From Saccopteryx bilineata (taxonomy: Eukaryota; Chordata; Mammalia; Chiroptera; Emballonuridae), in assembly GCF_036850765.1 (NCBI RefSeq), contig NC_089492.1:199794276-199858275 (forward strand): DNA of 64,000 bases. Reading direction: 5' to 3'. Shown piece by piece: positions 12,515-23,861 of the stretch. A program made the translations under genes and the position numbers. Under the pieces are notes generated by a model. It was given only the letters and a program-made list of their open reading frames with translations. It made no database searches and was not told the origin of the DNA. The first letter of the stretch is position 1; each line of letters opens with the position of its first letter.

Positions 12515-12671
12515 ATCCTGTTTATTTTTACCTTCTCTGTCACCTTTACTGGAAGTCAATAATTTTTAATTATCCCTTCAATTTTATGTTACAACATACA
12601 TAAAATATTGCCAAGCAGGGAAGTTCATACAAACTTTGATGTTCATAGTTCTTAATAAACTTTGAGTCTTT

Positions 12672-12823
12672 TAAATTTTATGTATGATTTTAAAGTGAGA
12701 GGAAGGGAGGAGAAAAACAGATAGACAGTAACATTGATCTGTTCATGTATATGGCCTGATGGGGGATCAAACTGACAACTTTTATGAATTGGGACAACAC
12801 CAACCAATCTGTCTGGCCAGGGC
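12672..12823 (-). mobile_element. short VES-like tRNA SINE, antisense
   Basis: On the minus strand it begins CCCTGGCCAGACAGATTGG, followed by a box-B-like GTTTGATCCCCC, 'CATATACATGAACAGATCAA', and an A/T-rich end. The length (~150 bp) and layout match the short copies at 35340-35520, 37211-37375 and 49314-49486. It is old and diverged. Confidence 0.75.
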
Positions 12824-13144
12824 TGTGGTTTTTTACTGAAGGTCAATCATGCAGGCATGGCTGACTGCCATGTTCTGATGTTGGTCTCCAGTCCCTCAAA
12901 GGTCAAAGAGGTCATGCCTCTCACCTGATACCCCTACCATAAATCAAAGTATCAGCATAAACTTTCTTGTGTGGTCTCAGGTTAAAAAAAACTGTTTTAA
13001 CTGACAAAATAATCCAAGAGTTTAGAGATTATCTCATAGGAGTTTAGCAAAGGTCTGACTTCTTTTGTAAAGTACAGTACAGGTCTGGATGATCTAGGCC
13101 TACTAACTTAATGCCTTACTACACAGAAGATAGTCCTACACTTC

Positions 13145-13990
13145 AGCAATTTCACTTAGATTTATTTTTATTTAATTAGAAAATAAATAATATATTCAAA
13201 ATTCAAAAGACATAACATGATTTAAAATTAAAAGTATTCCTCTCACCTCTATTTCCACTCCCAAAAACAATGTTCTAAAATTCTAATTCCAGAGATATTT
13301 TAGATGTTTATGCATATATAAGCAAAACTGTATTGTATACTCCTCTCTCTTCTTTACAAAAGTTAGAAAACTATACACATTCCTTTACTTTTTTTTTAAC
13401 TTAACAATATTGGTAATCCTTCTCTATCAATGCTCTTATTCTTTATTATGGCTACATAATTTTTCATTATGCATGTATTTGTACACATAGATACCATAGT
13501 TATTTAAGTAAACCTTAACTAATGGGCATCATGTATTTGCCAAATTATTTACTGGAACAAATATTGTTTCAATAAATGGCATTATACATAAAGGGTGAGG
13601 CAAAAGTTGGTTAACAGTTGTTCACATGAAAATTATGTAATAATTAATATATAATAAAAGAATAAACTCTATGTTTTGCACACTCACAATAGAAAACCTA
13701 CTTTTGTCCCACTGAATATTTTTTTACACCTCTGAAAATATCTCTTTAACATAAATTTCTAGAGAACAATTTCTGGGTCAGAGTGTGCATTTGGAGTTTG
13801 AGAACTGTTACCAAATTTCCCTCTATAGTTAACAATTTACATTCCCATCAGCAATATAGAAAATTGCTTCCTTCTGTACACTCTATGAAAAAAACATTGG
13901 TGATTTTCTCAGTGGAGAATAAATTTTTTAGTAAAGTTTTATAAAATCTTGATAAGGGTTAAATTAGTTCAAACATCAAAGTAGAATTTT
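13145..13990 (-). mobile_element. ancient L1 (L1M-type) 3' region, antisense, split by a MITE
   Basis: Minus-strand sequence resembles the 3' end of old mammalian L1s. Plus-strand landmarks are TTATTATGGCTACATAATT (13443 on), 'ACATAAATTTCTAGAGAACA', 'GAACTGTTACCAAATTTCC' and 'TTTACATTCCCATCAGCAAT'. It is interrupted at 13591-13716 by a mariner-like element. The same family recurs at 47440-47970. Subfamily not assigned. Confidence 0.6.
13591..13716. mobile_element. mariner-like MITE, ~126 bp
   Basis: A small non-coding DNA element. The inner parts of the ends are inverted: GTGAGGCAAAAGT on the left and, read in reverse complement from the right, GTGGGACAAAAGT (11/13 match). The flanks on both sides contain TA (13589-13590 and 13717-13718), the target duplication of mariner/Tc1 transposases. 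It has no coding capacity and would have moved only with a transposase supplied in trans. It lies inside the old antisense L1. Confidence 0.7.
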
Positions 13991-15009
13991 ATTTCTCAGA
14001 CTAATCAACTTCTAGATAAACTTTTCTTCTTTTTACTTTCTTGACCTTTTCTTCAATTTTACCCTATGAGCACAAAGATAACATTAGAACTCTATTGAAC
14101 ACTATGTCTTAGCCATAAGTTCTGCAGTGGCACTTACTCACTTTATATTTGTGTTCTGTTTTTCAATTTTTCTTCTCTCTCCTTATCATCATTGTGCCTG
14201 TTAAATGTTCTTTTCTAAGTTTTTCTCTCTGTTAAAATGGTAGATACAGTAACTTCCACATCATTATCTCTCCCATTCTTGTACATTTCTAAGCATCCTT
14301 GCCTTGCAGGAAACTCTGTTAAGTGTAAGTTAACATTTAAGTTCATTATATATATTTTTTCTGCACATGGTGTATCCAAATAATGCAGCACAGCCAGAAT
14401 TTCTTATTCAAGGTTTAGGGTAAACTCTCCTTGTTATTGCATATATTTGTAGCTAGCTCCAGAAATTCTGACTTTTCTTAATTTGGTTTCAAAATGTTTG
14501 CTATTATGCATTCTTTCTCTCAAGAAACAGTTTTCTTGGCCTAGTGCATCCTACCAGAATTGAATATGTCTTCTAGAATATCATTTGTAATCATAAAAAT
14601 AGGTTATGTAAGCTAGTGTTTAGGGAAGCTGTGACTCTTATCTCTCTACTTGATTTAACTGGGACTGGGAGACAGCTTGAGTGTTTCATGGAAAAACAAG
14701 TGTTCTGAAGCTTTTCATCCACCCATTACATTCAAGAGTAATAGCAAGAATGTTAAAGGATCACATCTGATCACCAACTGTGAGACAGATGGATAAGAAC
14801 AAGAAAGATGATGAAGAAAACCCTCAGATCTCTATATAATGGTGGATCATTCAGTCCCTAGAAAGTCTGGCAATGTTAGTATGATCCACCAATGACACAC
14901 AAACAAGAAGTGCATGTTTGAAATTTCCAATACAAATGGCAGCTGAGAGTTGTGAGTGGAAAAGTTACACAGATTATTCACTATGTTTTTTATTTTGAAC
15001 TCACTGTTT
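13991..15009. other. unique sequence, no feature recognised
   Basis: About 1 kb of AT-rich sequence with no open reading frame, RNA gene or repeat family that I can name. Confidence 0.55.
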
Positions 15010-15601
15010 CTTCTTTTTCTTTTTTACTGTGAAATATATATCATGAAATTTATCATTTTAAACATTTTTAGGTAAACATTTAGCGGCATTGATTACATTC
15101 ACAATTTGTGCCATCATTACCACTATTTCTGAACTTTTTTCATCACTCCAAAAAGAAATTTTGTACCCAGTAAGCAAAAACTTTCTATTGCCCTCCAGCC
15201 CCTGCCCAGTCCTTGATAACCTCTAATTTACTGTCTATATTTATATATTTGCCTATTCTAGATATTTTAAATAATAGAAATTATATGAGTTTTGGGTTTT
15301 GTGCCTGACTTATAGCACTGAGCTTATTGTTTTCAAGGTTCATCTGTATTGTGTAGCATATATAAGACCTTCATTCCTTTCTACAGACAAATAAGATTTT
15401 ATTTTATGCATATACATTTTATGTATCCATTCATCATTTGGTGAATACTTGAGTGTTTTCCACCTTTGGTTATTGTAAACAATGCTGCAATAAACATTGT
15501 TATAAAAGTATCTGTTTGAGATATTTGCCAAATCTCGCAACCCTAGGGGTTGGGCTTCTGGGTAACAAGGAACAGGATGCTTTTATTACTTAAAAGTTTT
15601 C
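15010..15601 (-). mobile_element. old L1 (L1M-type) 3' region, antisense
   Basis: Plus-strand landmarks are those of an inverted old L1 3' end: 'ACTGTGAAATATATATCATG', 'TCATCACTCCAAAAAGAAAT', 'GGTTCATCTGTATTGTGTAG' and 'GGTTATTGTAAACAATGCTG'. It is truncated at its 5' side where L1-B begins at 15602. Confidence 0.75.
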
Positions 15602-16841
15602 AGTGGGGAGGCAAGATGGCAATGGAGTAGGCAGATGTTTCAATTTCCGCCTTACAGAACCAAAGTGAATTACAACTTAATTTTAAGAACAATCATCTGA
15701 AAAAAACAACTTTGAGCTAAACCAAGGGGAATTTATAACCAAAGATCACCAAAGAACCCACACTGAGACTGGTAGGAAAAGTGGAAACGCAGGGAGGGCT
15801 TCCCAGCTCCCAGGAGCAAGCTGCAGCCTGGAGGGACTCGAATGGTGGGAGGGGAGGTTTCTGGAGAGGGTTGGGTCCTGGGCCCCAGGACAAAAGCCCC
15901 AGCCTGCATCCCCAGAGCCTAGAAGAGGCGTATGAACAGTATTTAGCTGCAAAACAAGCCAGGATACTGTTTGCAAGAAAGAGGCAGATTTATCAAACCC
16001 AGGATTCGACTTAAAGGGACCACGCCGAAAACCTTTTTCAAAAACACTTACCTGGAGCTCTGGGGTACAGGGATAGCTGAGAGGACCCAAGTAGCAGGAA
16101 GAGAGTGTAATCTAGGAGGCACAGGGAGAAACACTTTGAGGAACAGCCACTCTAACCCCTGGGCTGAGTCACTCCCCAAATCTAAAGTGAATATTTATCT
16201 GGAATGGAACCAGCAATACCAGCAAAGGGAAGCAGGTTACCAGCCAAAGAGAAGCTCTCCTGTTGCAGTCAGAGCAAAGAATAGCTTAGAAGCAGGGAGC
16301 TATCAGGGATACAATATTGAGTGCTGAGGTCTGAGTTGCATTGCCCCCACCCACACTGCTGAGTGCTTGCTGGAGGGCAGGCAGCAGTGGGACGCAGAAG
16401 TGTGGTCCAGTTGGCATAGGCAGAAGCCAGGGGCCAACCACAGCTGCAGAAGGTGTGCACAAAAGTGATCTGACCCATGGCTGTGGGACAGGTGCAGCCA
16501 AAATGGATGAATGCAGTCCAGCCCGCAGGGGCAGGGTGGAGGCTGGTGGCCAGCCAGGGCTTGCAGCACAGGCACGTGAGCACAGTTCCACCAGCAGAAG
16601 TAGTGTGGAGGCCTGGGGTAGGTCAAGGCTTGCAGCCTAGGCATGTGAATACAGTCCTGCTTGTGGAGGCGAGGTGGAAGCTGCAGTGACCACTGCAGTG
16701 CACCAGTGCTGGCAACGCCTGTGCCCGAATGCCCAAACAGTGGATGAGGGGGTGGCAGTCCTGCATACAGAGCACACTAGGGAACACAGAGGCCACACCC
16801 ATTAGTCTCCTGTGGCCACACCCTTCTTATACACAGACAAA
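15602..16841 (+). promoter_or_regulatory. L1-B 5' UTR with GC-rich tandem units
   Basis: L1 5' UTRs carry the internal RNA polymerase II promoter. The 3' half (about 16490-16690) is GC-rich and built of roughly 70-bp imperfect units. Each holds a GCAGTCC/CACAGTTCC-type start, a GGGGCAGGGTGGAGG-type middle and an 'AGGGCTTGCAGCACAGGCAC'-type end. At least three units are visible. Promoter activity is inferred from family knowledge only. Confidence 0.6.
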
Positions 16842-17805
16842 ATGGGAAGGCAGAGAAATGCAACACAAATCAACCAACAAAAGAAATCCCCAGAAAAAGA
16901 TCTGAATGAGATGCAAACAACCAAATTATTAGATGCAGAGTTTAAAATAATGATTGTTAGGATGCTCAACAATCTTAGAGCAAGAATGGATGGACATAAT
17001 GAGCACCTAAATAAAGAGATAACAAGTATAAAAAAGGACATTAAAATAATAAGAAAGATTTAGTCAGAAATGACAAATACAATATCAGAAATGAAGACCA
17101 CACTAGAAGGAATTAAAAGGAAGATGGATGAAGCTAAGGATCAAATCAGTGATTTAGAGGATAAGATAAACAAAGGCAGGGAAGCAGAGCACCAAAAAGA
17201 AAAGAGGCTCAAAAAGTCTGAGGAAACTCTAAGAGAACTCTGTGACAACTTGAAGAGAAACAACATTCACATCACAGGGGTTCCTGAAGGCAAAGAGAAA
17301 GATCAAGAGATAGAGAATCTGATTGAAGAAATTATAGCTAAAAACTTCCCTAAATTGATGAAGGAAAAAAGTCACACAAGTTCAAGAAGCGCAGAGAGTC
17401 CCATTAAGGATGAACCCAAAGAGGTCTACTCCAAGACACATCATAACTAAAATACAAAAATTAAGAGATAAAGAAAGAATACTAAAAGGTGTAAGAGAAA
17501 AGCAATCAATTACCTACAGAGGAATCCCCATAAGGATGACACCTGGCTTCTCAACAAAAACATTAGAGGCCAAAAGGGAATGGCAAGAAATATTCAAAGA
17601 AATGCAAAACAAGAGCCCACAACCAAGACTTCTCTATCCAGCAAGGCTATCTTTTAAAATTGAAGGAGAAATAAAACATTTCCCAGACAAAAAAACCCGC
17701 AAAAAACAAAAAACAAACACTCAAGGAATTCATTACAACCAAACCAATGCTACAAGAAATGTTAAGAGGCCTACTGTAAACAGAACAAAGGGGGTAAAAA
17801 TTTAG
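16842..17805 (+). pseudogene. L1-B ORF1, one stop and one frameshift
   Basis: ORF1p is the trimeric RNA-binding chaperone of L1. The ATG at 16842 opens MGRQRNATQINQQKK. The coiled-coil part runs to about 17230 (SEMKTTLEGIKRKMDEAKDQ region), then the RRM-like part with NIHITGVPEGKEKDQEIENL, and the basic C-terminal domain (RILKGVREKQSITYRG, RLSFKIEGEIKHFPDKK). An in-frame TAG at 17061-17063 follows RKI. A +1 shift lies near the A6 run at 17365-17371. The frame otherwise stays readable to the stop at 17803-17805. Confidence 0.92.
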
Positions 17806-17835
17806 TAAAAGAGGAATGTAGATTTAAAGAATAAA

Positions 17836-20800
17836 ATGGCAATAAACAACTACATATCAATAATAACCTTAAATGTAAATAAATTAAATGTTTCAATCAA
17901 AAGACATAGGGTAGCTGCACTGATAAGAAAATGATCTGTACATGTGCTGTCTACAAGAAACCCACCTCAAAACAAAAGATACACATAGACTGAAAGTAAA
18001 GGGATGGAAAAAAATATTTCATGCAAATGGAATGAAAAAAAAGCTGGGGTAACAATTCTAATATCAGACAAAATAGACTTTAAAACAAAGGCTTTAGTAA
18101 GGGATAAAGAAGGTCACCACATAATGATAAAGGGAACAATCCAACAGGAAAATATTACCATTATAAATATCTATGCATCTAATATAGGAGCACCTAAATA
18201 TATAAAGCAGATTTTGATGGACATAAAGGGTGATATTAACAGCAATACTATAATAGTAAGGGATTTTAATACCCACTAACATCAATAGATAGATCCTTCA
18301 GACAGAAGATTAACAAAGAAACAGCAGTCATAAATGATAGACTAGATCAACTTGATTTAATGATATCTTCAGAACCTTTTACCCCAAAGCAGCAGAATAT
18401 ACATTCTTTTCAAGTGCTCATATACATTCTCTAAGATAGACCATATGTTAGAACACAAAACAATTTTCAATAAATTTAAGAAGATTGAAACCATATCAAA
18501 CATCTTCTGTGATCACAATGTAATAAAACTAGAAATCAATACAATAGAAAAACTGAAAATCACTGAAACACTTGGAAACTAAATAACCTGTTATTAAATA
18601 ATGAATGGGTTAGCAATGAGATCAAGGAAGAAATAAAAAATTTCCTTGAAACGAATGAAAACAAACATACAATAACTCAAAATTTATGGGACACAGAAAA
18701 GCAGTCTTGAGAGGGAAGTTCATAGCACTACAGGCACACCTTAAGAAGCTAGAAAAAGCTCAAATAAACAATTTAACCCTGCATTTAAAAGAACTAGAAA
18801 AAGAACAGCAAGTAAAACCCAGAGGAAGTAGAAGGAAGAAAATAATAATCAGAGAGGAAATAAATGACATAGAGGCTAAAAAACAATATAGAGGATCAAT
18901 AAAACCAAGAGCTGATTCTTTGAAAAAGTAAACAAGATAGATGAACCTTTAACCAGACTCACCAATAAAAAAGAGAGAGGACTCAAATAAATAAAATTAG
19001 AAATGAGAGAGGAGAAATAACAACTGACAGTAGAAATACAAAAGATTGCAAGAAAATACTGTGAAGAACCGTATGCCTATAAATTAGACAACCTAGGTGA
19101 AATGAACAAATTTATCAAAAAATATAATCTTTCAAAAATCAATATAGAAGAATCAAAAAACCTAAACAGATTGATTTTTATCAAATGAAATTAGAAACAG
19201 TTATAAAAAAACTCCCAACAAACAAAAGTCTTGGACCAGATGGCTTTCAAAGAAGAACTAACTACTATCCTTCTCAATTTATTTCAAAAAATTCAAGAGG
19301 AGGGAGGACTTCCAAACTCCTTTTATGAGGCAACATAATACTGATTCCAAAACCAGGCAAAGACACTACAAAGAAAGAATATTATAAACCAGTATCCCTG
19401 ATGAACTTAGGTGCTAAAAGTCTCAACAAAGTATCAGCAAATCGAATCCAGCAATACATAAAAAAAATATATACATCATGATTAGGTGGGATTTATTCTG
19501 GGGAGACAAGGCTGGTACAGTATTCACAAATCAATCAATGTGAGTCAACATGTTAACAAAAGAAAGGATAAAAACCACATGATAACATCAATTGATGCAG
19601 AAAAAACACTTGATAAAATCCAGCACCCATTTATGATCAAAAGTCTCAGCAAAATTGGGACACAGAGATCATATCTCAACATGATAAAGGCCATCTATGA
19701 CAAACCCAAAGCCAACATCATAATCAATAGGCAAAAATTTAAAAAAATCCCCTTAAGATCAGGACCAAGGGAGAGGTGCCCCATTTCACTACTTTTAGTC
19801 TACATAATTCTGGAAGTCCTAACCACAGCAAACAGACAAGCAGAAAAAATAAAAGGCATCCAAACTGGAAAAGAAGAAGTAAAACTATCATTATTTGCTG
19901 ATGATATGATACTGTACATAGAAAACTCTAAAGTCTCAGTCAAAAAACTACTGGACCTGATTAATGAATTCAGCAAGGTGGCAGGATATAAAATCAATAT
20001 TAAGAAATCAGTGGCATTTTTATACACCAATTTCTCTTCTTAGAGAGAAATTAAGAAAACAGTCCCCTTCACTATTGCAACAACAACAAAAAATAAAGTA
20101 CCTAAGAGTAAATTTAACCAAAGAGGTTAAAGACTTGTACTCGGAAAATTATAAAACATTGTTAAAGGAAATCAAGGAAGATATAAACAAGTGGAAGCAT
20201 GTACCGTGTTCATAAATAAGAAGAATAAACATCGTTAAAATGTCTATATTACCCAAAGCAATCTATAAATTCAATGCAATTCTTATTAAAATACCAATGA
20301 CATATTTCAAAGATATAGAGCGCATATTCCAAAAATTTATATTGAAACATAAAAGAACACAAATAGCCTCAGCAATCCTGAAAAAGAAGAATAAAGTGGG
20401 TGGTATTACACTTCCTGATATCAAGTTATACTACAAGGCCATCGTACTCAAAACAGCTTGGTACTGGCATAAGAACAGGCATACAGATCAATGGAACAGA
20501 ACAGAGAACCCAGAAATAAACCCACCATCTTTATGGACAATTGATATTTGACAAAGGAGGTAAGAGCATACAATGGAATAAAGACAGTCTCTTTAACAAA
20601 TGATGTTGGGAAAATTGGACAGCTACCTGCAAAAAAATGAAACTGGATCACCATCTTACACCATTCACAAAAATATACTCAAAATGGATAAAGGATTTAA
20701 AATAAGTCATGAAACCAAAAACATCTTGGAAGAAAACACAGGCAGTAAACTCTCCGATATCTGTCTTTGCAATATTTTTGCTGATTTATCTCCATGGGCA

Positions 20801-21980
20801 AGTGAAATAAAGGACAGGATGAACAAATGGTACTATAGAAAACTAAAAAGCTTTTGCACAGCAAAAGACATCATTAACAAAATAAAGACACTCACACAAT
20901 GGGAAAACATGTTCCCAATACGTCTGATAAGGGGTTAACCAAAATTTATAAAGAACTTGTAAAACTCAACACTAAGAAGGTATACAATTCAATAAAAAAA
21001 TGGGCAAAAGAAATGAATAGACACTTCTCCAAAGAAGGACATACAGATGGCCAATGGGCATATGAAAGGATGTTCAACATCACTAATAATTAGAGAAATG
21101 CAAATTAAAACCACATTGAGATACCAACTCACACCTGTCAGAATGGTGCTCATTAACGATACAACACATAATAAGTGCTGGAGAGGGTTCGGAGAAAAGT
21201 GAACCCTCCTGTACTGCTGGTGGGAATGCAGACTGGTACAGCCACTGTGGAAAACAATATGGAGATTTCTCAAATAATTAAAAATGGGGCCCTGGCCGGT
21301 TGGCTCAGTGGTAGAGCATCGGCCTGGCATGCAGAAGTCCCGGGTTTGATTCCCGGCCAGGGCACACAGGAGAAGTGCCCATCTGCTTCTCCACCCCTCC
21401 CCCTCTCCTTCCTCTCTGTCTCTCTCTTCCCCTCCCGCAGCCGAGGCTCCATTGGAGCAAAGATGGCCCGGGTGCTGGGGATGGCTCCTTGGCCTCTGCC
21501 CCAGGCGCTAGAGTGGCTCTGGTTGCAACAGAGCGACTCCCCGGGGGGCAGAGCATCGCCCCCCGGTGGGTGTGCCGGGTGGATCCCGGTCAGGCGCATG
21601 CAGGAGTCTGTCTGACTGTCTCTCCCCATTTCTAGCTTCAGAAAAAAAAAAAAAATTAAAAATGGAACTGCCCTTTGACCCAGCTATCCCACTTTTAGGA
21701 ATATATCCTATGAATACCAAATCACTGATTCAAAAGAAGAAATGTACCGCTAAGTTTATGGCAGCATTTTTTACAATAGCCAAGATCTGGAAACAGCCCG
21801 TGTTCTTCAGTGGACAATTGGATTAAAAAGAAGTGGTACATATACACAATGGAATACTATGCAGCCATGAGGAAGATTGAAATCTTACCTTTGATGACAA
21901 CATGGTTGGACTTGGAAACTATCATGTTAAGTGAAATAAGCCAGACAGAAAAAGAAAAATATATGACCTTACTCATTTGA
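17836..21980 (+). pseudogene. L1-B ORF2, inactivated, SINE-interrupted
   Basis: The ATG at 17836 opens MAINNYISIITLNVNKLN (endonuclease start). Endonuclease pieces follow (18004-18279, GVTILISDKIDFKTK), then RT with [20 protein letters not shown] and an intact FADD box (LFADDMILY, 19894-19905), thumb/C-terminal parts (20240-20551, 20600-20938) and an end near 21980, where a Cys codon appears as TGA. Several frameshifts and stops (for example TGA after AALIRK near 17930) kill it. A SINE with a 12-bp duplication sits before the C-terminal segment. The Cys/His motif has Tyr in place of His. Confidence 0.92.
21288..21653 (+). mobile_element. tRNA-derived SINE (Rhin-1-like), complete, inside L1-B
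   Basis: The best-preserved copy. It has a tRNA-like head with box A (TGGCTCAGTGGTAGAGC) and box B (GGTTTGATTCC), GGGCACACAGGAGAAGTGCC, a CT-rich run, a GC-rich body, and a tail GCTTCAG followed by A13. A 12-bp duplication AATTAAAAATGG flanks it (21276-21287 and 21654-21665), showing L1-type insertion after L1-B was in place. The head's ends GCCCTGGCCGG and CCGGCCAGGGC are perfect inverted repeats. Confidence 0.96.
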
Positions 21981-22252
21981 GGAATCCAATGAACAATGTG
22001 AACTGAGGAATGGAAGAGAGGCAGAGACAGGGTCACAGGAAGCAGAGGAACAGCTGTCAGAGGGAAAGTGAAGGGATTAGTGAAATTACATATACACAAC
22101 ATGGAAATACAGATAAGAGAATGGTATATCCCAGAGGGGAAGGGGTGAGGGAGTCAGGGGAGGGGACATGGGGATATAATGGGGGACACATGGTTGGGGG
22201 TGAGGGTTTTATATTGAGTGGGACACTTGAATCCATGTTAACACAATAAATT
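21981..22252 (+). other. L1-B 3' UTR with G-rich tract
   Basis: The non-coding 3' end of L1-B. From 22130 to 22205 the sense strand has many G runs (GAGGGGAAGGGGTGAGGGAG, then GGGGAGGGGACATGGGG, GGGGG), a potential G-quadruplex region as known for L1 3' UTRs of several mammals. It ends ACACAATAAATTGAAT followed by the AAAT repeats. It differs from the L1-C 3' UTR (see findings). Confidence 0.7.
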
Positions 22253-22255
22253 GAA

Positions 22256-22290
<35 letters not shown>

Positions 22291-22292
22291 AT
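22253..22292 (+). repeat. (AAAT)n tail repeat of L1-B
   Basis: About ten AATA/AAAT units form the terminal tail of L1-B and are probably microsatellite expansion of its poly(A) tail. Confidence 0.9.
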
Positions 22293-22477
22293 ACTAGAGC
22301 TATAATATGCCCAGAAATTCCACTCTGAGTATTTTTCTAAAGAAATCCCAAACACTAATTATGAAAAGATATATGCAGTCCTTTGTTTGTTTTAATATTA
22401 TATATGGTAGCCAAGATATGGAGCAATCTAAGTGTTCATCAATAGACAAATATATAAACAAGAAATAGTGTGCATTG
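22293..22477 (+). mobile_element. old L1 ORF2 3' end, sense (left part)
   Basis: Diverged sense L1 sequence: 'TATAATATGCCCAGAAATTC', 'GTAGCCAAGATATGGAGCAA' and 'GTGTTCATCAATAGACAAAT'. It continues at 23199 after an LTR-like insertion, where 'TACAATGAAATATTACTTAT' resumes. Confidence 0.7.
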
Positions 22478-23198
22478 TGGATGAAAGGGGTGCCACATGC
22501 TAAACTTGACAAGCTCAGGGAAGGCCTGCATATCAAATTTCACAAACTCAGAGATCTAAAGTAACACATAGGATGATTTAAAATACAAACTTCCTAACTA
22601 AAAGCCAGTCGTGGTGGGTAGTCATGTCCCATTATCTGCCTTCACAAAGATTAATGTCTATCTTCAGTTAGCCTTTTTATGGTCCTTTTGCATGTATGAT
22701 AACACACTTTTGGAATGTCAGAGAGTCCCCATTTTCCAGACCTCTCAGGGCAAAATCTCCCATAAGACTATGAAAGCCCTCATTGTTGTCTTGTTGCCCA
22801 AATATCGTGTTGTAAATGACAATTGTGAACTATCCCATACCCACCAATGTAGAAGAAGTATACTGCTTACTAAAATTAGGGGGATATTTCAAAAAGAATA
22901 TGAAGCTATAGAATATCCCCTAATTTTTATGAGCAGTATATTGTGTCTCTGTTTTACTCTTTAGCCAATCTCAGATTTCCCTGCTTTACTTTATCCTGTC
23001 TCCCTAATCTACCACCAGTGGACTTCCTATAACTCCCTTGCATCCACTCCTTTGATTGTAACGTGTAAAATAAAGTGCAAAATAGCCGTTCTCTAGAGTA
23101 TTTTCTCCATTCGTTGAGATTTTGCTTTCCAGTAATTGTCATTGGTTTGGCTCAAATAAACTCATAAAAATTCTCTACCAGTTTGTATGCTTCTTTCA
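22478..23198 (+). mobile_element. candidate solo LTR (endogenous retrovirus)
   Basis: A ~720-bp block splits an old L1 3' end. Its left end begins TGGATGAAAGGGG or TGAAAGGGGTG. Near the right are AATAAA (in GTAAAATAAAGTGC, ~23070) and a second AATAAAC (~23155), and it ends CTTCTTTCA. CATTG occurs at both edges (22473-22477 and 23197-23201), overlapping the right end, and may be the target duplication. The layout fits U3-R-U5 of a class I-type solo LTR. No coding sequence is claimed; the 117-codon frame at 22611-22964 is probably chance. Confidence 0.55.
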
Positions 23199-23575
23199 TT
23201 GACCATATACAATGAAATATTACTTATCTATAAAAAAATAAAATCTTATTGTTTAAGACAACATGAATGGACCTAGAGATTATTATGCTAAGTGAAAAAT
23301 GGAAGTGTACTTGGGAGGAGCTGGATGATAATATAAAAAGGATTAAGAAGTATAGGCAAACCTGTAGTTACAAAAAGTCATGGAGATGTAAAGTACAGGA
23401 ATATAGTCAGTAATACCATAATAATTATGTATAATGTCAGGTGGGTACTAGAATTATTGAGGTGATCACTTCATAAATTAAATAAATTTCTAAGTAGTGT
23501 GTTATACACCTGTAACTAATATAAAATTAACTGTCAATGGTAATAAAAAATTTTTAATTATATAAATTTCCTGAA
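23199..23575 (+). mobile_element. old L1 3' UTR, sense (right part)
   Basis: It resumes with 'TACAATGAAATATTACTTAT', 'ACATGAATGGACCTAGAGAT' and 'TTATGCTAAGTGAAAAATGG', and continues to 'GTTATACACCTGTAACTAAT' and an A/T-rich tail. It is the same L1 type as the 3' end of L1-D (45150-45640). This is the other half of the 22293-22477 fragment. Confidence 0.8.
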
Positions 23576-23845
23576 GGATCTTTTTGATTAAAAAAAAGAA
23601 AAGAAAAAGCTATCAGTAAGACTGCCCCAGGAAGGGATACCTGGAAGCTTATGCCTGGTGCCTTGCATTTTGAGCCATGTGCCTTTTTTTCTTGCTAATT
23701 TTAATTTATATTCTTTTGCTGTAATAAATTATAAACATAAGTATAACACCTTTGCTAAATTCAAATTCAGTGAGTCCTTTTAACAAATTGTTGAATTTGA
23801 GAGTGGTCTTGGGGACTCCCTAACAACATTTATTTCTTTATTTTT
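23576..23845. other. unique sequence before the L1/7SL insertion
   Basis: No feature recognised. The right edge contains the target site of the compound L1/7SL insertion. Confidence 0.6.
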
Positions 23846-23861
23846 CATTTGTTGGATCTTT

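Larger units (their letters stand above)
15602..22292 (+). mobile_element. L1-B: full-length sense LINE-1
   Basis: It starts GTGGGGAGGCAAGATGGC, has a 5' UTR of ~1.24 kb, ORF1 (16842-17805), ORF2 (17836-~21980) and a 3' UTR ending in an AATA/AAAT-repeat tail at 22253-22292. It is 6.7 kb including a 366-bp SINE inside ORF2 (21288-21653). The coding regions carry few but fatal lesions, so this is a relatively young but inactive copy. Flanks lie in two different old L1 pieces; I could not find a target duplication. Confidence 0.96.

Noticed and set aside
21288..21364. Functional tRNA gene
   Set aside because: Box A and box B are present but the sequence continues into a SINE body with A-rich tail and target duplication, and the ends pair in a way unlike a real acceptor stem.
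22611..22964. 117-codon frame in the solo-LTR candidate
   Set aside because: LTRs of this type are non-coding, and no recognised motif is present.
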